Below are positions 62,224 through 64,000 of a stretch of 64,000 bases of DNA, piece after piece. Position 1 is the stretch's first letter. Every line of letters begins with the position of its first letter. The stretch is from positions 1,798,001 to 1,862,000 of the forward strand of contig NC_015581.1 in NCBI RefSeq assembly GCF_000214825.1, in the 5' to 3' direction. Source of the stretch: Thiomicrospira cyclica ALM1. GTDB lineage: Bacteria > Pseudomonadota > Gammaproteobacteria > Thiomicrospirales > Thiomicrospiraceae. A model generated the notes under the pieces. That model saw only the letters and a list, made by a program, of their open reading frames with translations. It made no database searches and was not told where the DNA came from. The position numbers and the translations under genes were made by a program.

Positions 62224-64000
62224 TTATTCCCCTACGCCTATCTCAGAAAAACGCAGTTCTACATCAGCGGTCGAATCGGAATGCAAGCCCACCCAAATGG
62301 CATAATTTCCCGTTAACGGCTGATTAAACACCACCGCCGGATCCAATGCCAATCCAGGGTAATCATCATTACAATGCCATTGCCCGTTCGGATCACGAAT
62401 AATCAGGGTGGTATCGGTTAACCCACCTTGCACATAAATTGATAAATCAAATTGACCGGCACGATAATTTAGCGTGACATCTGGAAGACTGGCATTTACA
62501 TAGCCCAAACATTGCCACTGGGTTAGTAGACTCACATCTTGGTCACCACCCGCTTGAAGCGGCACAATGATGGGATCGGGAGTAAAGTCGGCGGACAATT
62601 CCAAATACTCGTAAAGTGGTGACGCGGCATAGTTCAGCAGGCCTGCTAACCCGGTAGCATCCGGTGTTGCTTGGTTCGTCGCCTGTTCCTCTTCCGCTAT
62701 GGCCCAACCTAACAAATTAGCGGCTAAATCGACTAAAGCAAGCGCATCCGCGACCGGTAAAAAATCGGCATCATTGAGTTTGACCTGACCGGCTTCTATA
62801 CCCATAGCCAAGCTTAAATCAGCGCCCTGTTGAAGCAAATAATTTTGCGCCACCATTTCGGCAATGCTGATGTCCAGTTGCGCTTTAAGGTCGGCTTCAT
62901 CTAAATCAAACGGCCAAAACTCGAGTACGATACGATCCACTAGTGGCCGAGTAATGCCTGCTTGCAATGAGAACAGCGTATTTTGCTCTAACGCCTCACT
63001 CAAATTACTAAATCCGTTCCAATCCAACGCGACCCTGGGCTGATAACCCAACACCATGCTAGCCGTTATATGCTCGGTATCTGTTACTCGGACACGTATG
63101 TCATCTAGATGCAAACTAGGACCACCGGCCAGCAAGCGCTGAAAGGCATCCAACACCACCTGCTCATCCATTTTGTCCAAATCTTGCACGGTCAAAACCA
63201 AATCTTGATAGGCCTGCCAGTCTAAATTACGTAGCGCCATATCAACAGTCGCACCGGCGAATGCAAACTCGACATCATCAAAAACAACATCGGTTTGGCC
63301 TATTTCATAACGCACCTGGGTATCTAATTTATCACTAACAACTTGCGAGTCACCCGCCACAACGAGATTCTGAATAGTGACTTGTTCATCAGCTTCCATA
63401 AAGCGCACTTCGCCGACTTTTGCGGCAATATCGCCCAACCACAAATAGGGAGCCGCACGGCTTAAGTCATGTTCATAACTTAAGTTGTCCAAACGGAAAC
63501 TCAACCCATCCTGTACAAGGTTAATATCAAACGAGGCTAAACTAGCCTCGGCACTCATTTGGGCTAAATCGTCCCGAAAGCGGAGATGTAGTTGACCGCC
63601 TTCCCATGCCAAATTGGCAGACTCTTGCGTATCTGGATCAATGAGTCGCCCGCGGTAATCCACTAAATTCGCCCGAACCGCTAAGTCACCATTTAACGCG
63701 GCGTAGGCTTGGATAGCAATCAATGGCCGCTGACCTGGGTATTGAGGTAAATAGGCACGTGCCGTCGCCGGCAAACCAATGGCATAATCGGCACTGGCCA
63801 AACCGAAACCGGTGGGTGTCACCGACAGACCCAACCAAGGCCCCTGCTTAACCGGCAACTCGCCCTGCAAAACAACGCCCTGACCATCAGGGCGTAGCTC
63901 GGTAAAGAAACTATAAGCGGGCGAATCCAGCGTTGGCTGCCACACCAAATCATAGTGTAACTGGCCACTTATCAGGCCTCGTTGATACTCGAAACGATTA
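62224..64000 (-). CDS. DUF945 (YdgA-like) protein with a C-terminal PPC-like domain, partial
   Basis: The gene enters from the right edge; 591 residues are visible. Most of it resembles the long beta-rich DUF945 proteins of the cell envelope (YQRGLISGQLHYDL near the edge, then strand-rich repeats to about 400). Residues after FTPDPIIVPLQAGGDQDVSLL resemble a pre-peptidase C-terminal (PPC) type beta-sandwich (TDTTLIIRDPNGQWHCNDDYPGL, GNYAIWVGLHS). This combination is unusual. It ends one base before the proposed hrpB CTG start. Confidence 0.7.
   Translation of the reverse strand, partial: NRFEYQRGLISGQLHYDLVWQPTLDSPAYSFFTELRPDGQGVVLQGELPVKQGPWLGLSVTPTGFGLASADYAIGLPATARAYLPQYPGQRPLIAIQAYAALNGDLAVRANLVDYRGRLIDPDTQESANLAWEGGQLHLRFRDDLAQMSAEASLASFDINLVQDGLSFRLDNLSYEHDLSRAAPYLWLGDIAAKVGEVRFMEADEQVTIQNLVVAGDSQVVSDKLDTQVRYEIGQTDVVFDDVEFAFAGATVDMALRNLDWQAYQDLVLTVQDLDKMDEQVVLDAFQRLLAGGPSLHLDDIRVRVTDTEHITASMVLGYQPRVALDWNGFSNLSEALEQNTLFSLQAGITRPLVDRIVLEFWPFDLDEADLKAQLDISIAEMVAQNYLLQQGADLSLAMGIEAGQVKLNDADFLPVADALALVDLAANLLGWAIAEEEQATNQATPDATGLAGLLNYAASPLYEYLELSADFTPDPIIVPLQAGGDQDVSLLTQWQCLGYVNASLPDVTLNYRAGQFDLSIYVQGGLTDTTLIIRDPNGQWHCNDDYPGLALDPAVVFNQPLTGNYAIWVGLHSDSTADVELRFSEIGVGE

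Overview
The window reads as chromosomal DNA of a sulfur-oxidising, CO2-fixing gammaproteobacterium of the Thiomicrospira/Hydrogenovibrio/Thiomicrorhabdus group. The evidence is an alpha-carboxysome operon with form IA RuBisCO, followed by SulP and SbtA type inorganic-carbon transporters, next to ordinary gammaproteobacterial housekeeping genes. A glucosylglycerate gene set suggests salt or nitrogen-limited habitats. This placement is inferred from gene content only; no rRNA is present.

Layout. 1-8826: carboxysome and carbon uptake, all on the minus strand (cbbL, cbbS, csoS2, an unrecognised gene, csoS4A, csoS4B, two csoS1 copies, a ferritin-like gene, acRAF, terminator, sulP, partial sbtA). 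8963-14257: a sirB2-like gene and a biotin block (bioC, bioH, bioF, bioB) split by plus-strand cold-shock and DsrE-like genes. 14304-20050: comF and a glucosylglycerate set (glycerate kinase, GH13 phosphorylase, GpgS, HAD phosphatase). 20130-34776: uvrD, trxA, rho, L31, hemE, yggX, mutY, trmB, polA, an exported unknown, lpxL, ttcA and trmA. 34970-38044: an acyltransferase-SGNH gene with three in-frame stops, an HTH gene and ParDE. 38118-42716: TPP riboswitch and thiC-thiO-thiS-thiG. 42800-45849: a ParA/disordered-protein pair that looks like carboxysome-positioning McdAB, then tpx, a truncated YceI, ubiA and a small unknown. 45862-58994: glmU, the whole ATP synthase operon, parB-parA, rsmG and mnmG, an arrangement usual near gammaproteobacterial origins. 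59178-64000: lipoprotein, HrpB helicase and a partial DUF945-like gene.

Most notable points. (1) The carboxysome operon has no CsoSCA carbonic anhydrase; its usual slot holds a 258-residue protein with one cysteine and a C-terminal membrane anchor. (2) The palindrome CAGGCCTG occurs 35 times by hand count, about once expected by chance; 16 copies extend to ACCAGGCCTGGT, in several reading frames and between genes. It looks like a HIP1-like or uptake-type genomic signal. (3) csoS2 carries a textbook-shaped -1 frameshift signal. (4) The cbbL leader holds a 12-codon ORF containing a 12-mer whose exact complement precedes each csoS1 gene. (5) A long acyltransferase gene has three nonsense codons but no frameshift. 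(6) A 62-bp hairpin repeat brackets thiC-thiO.
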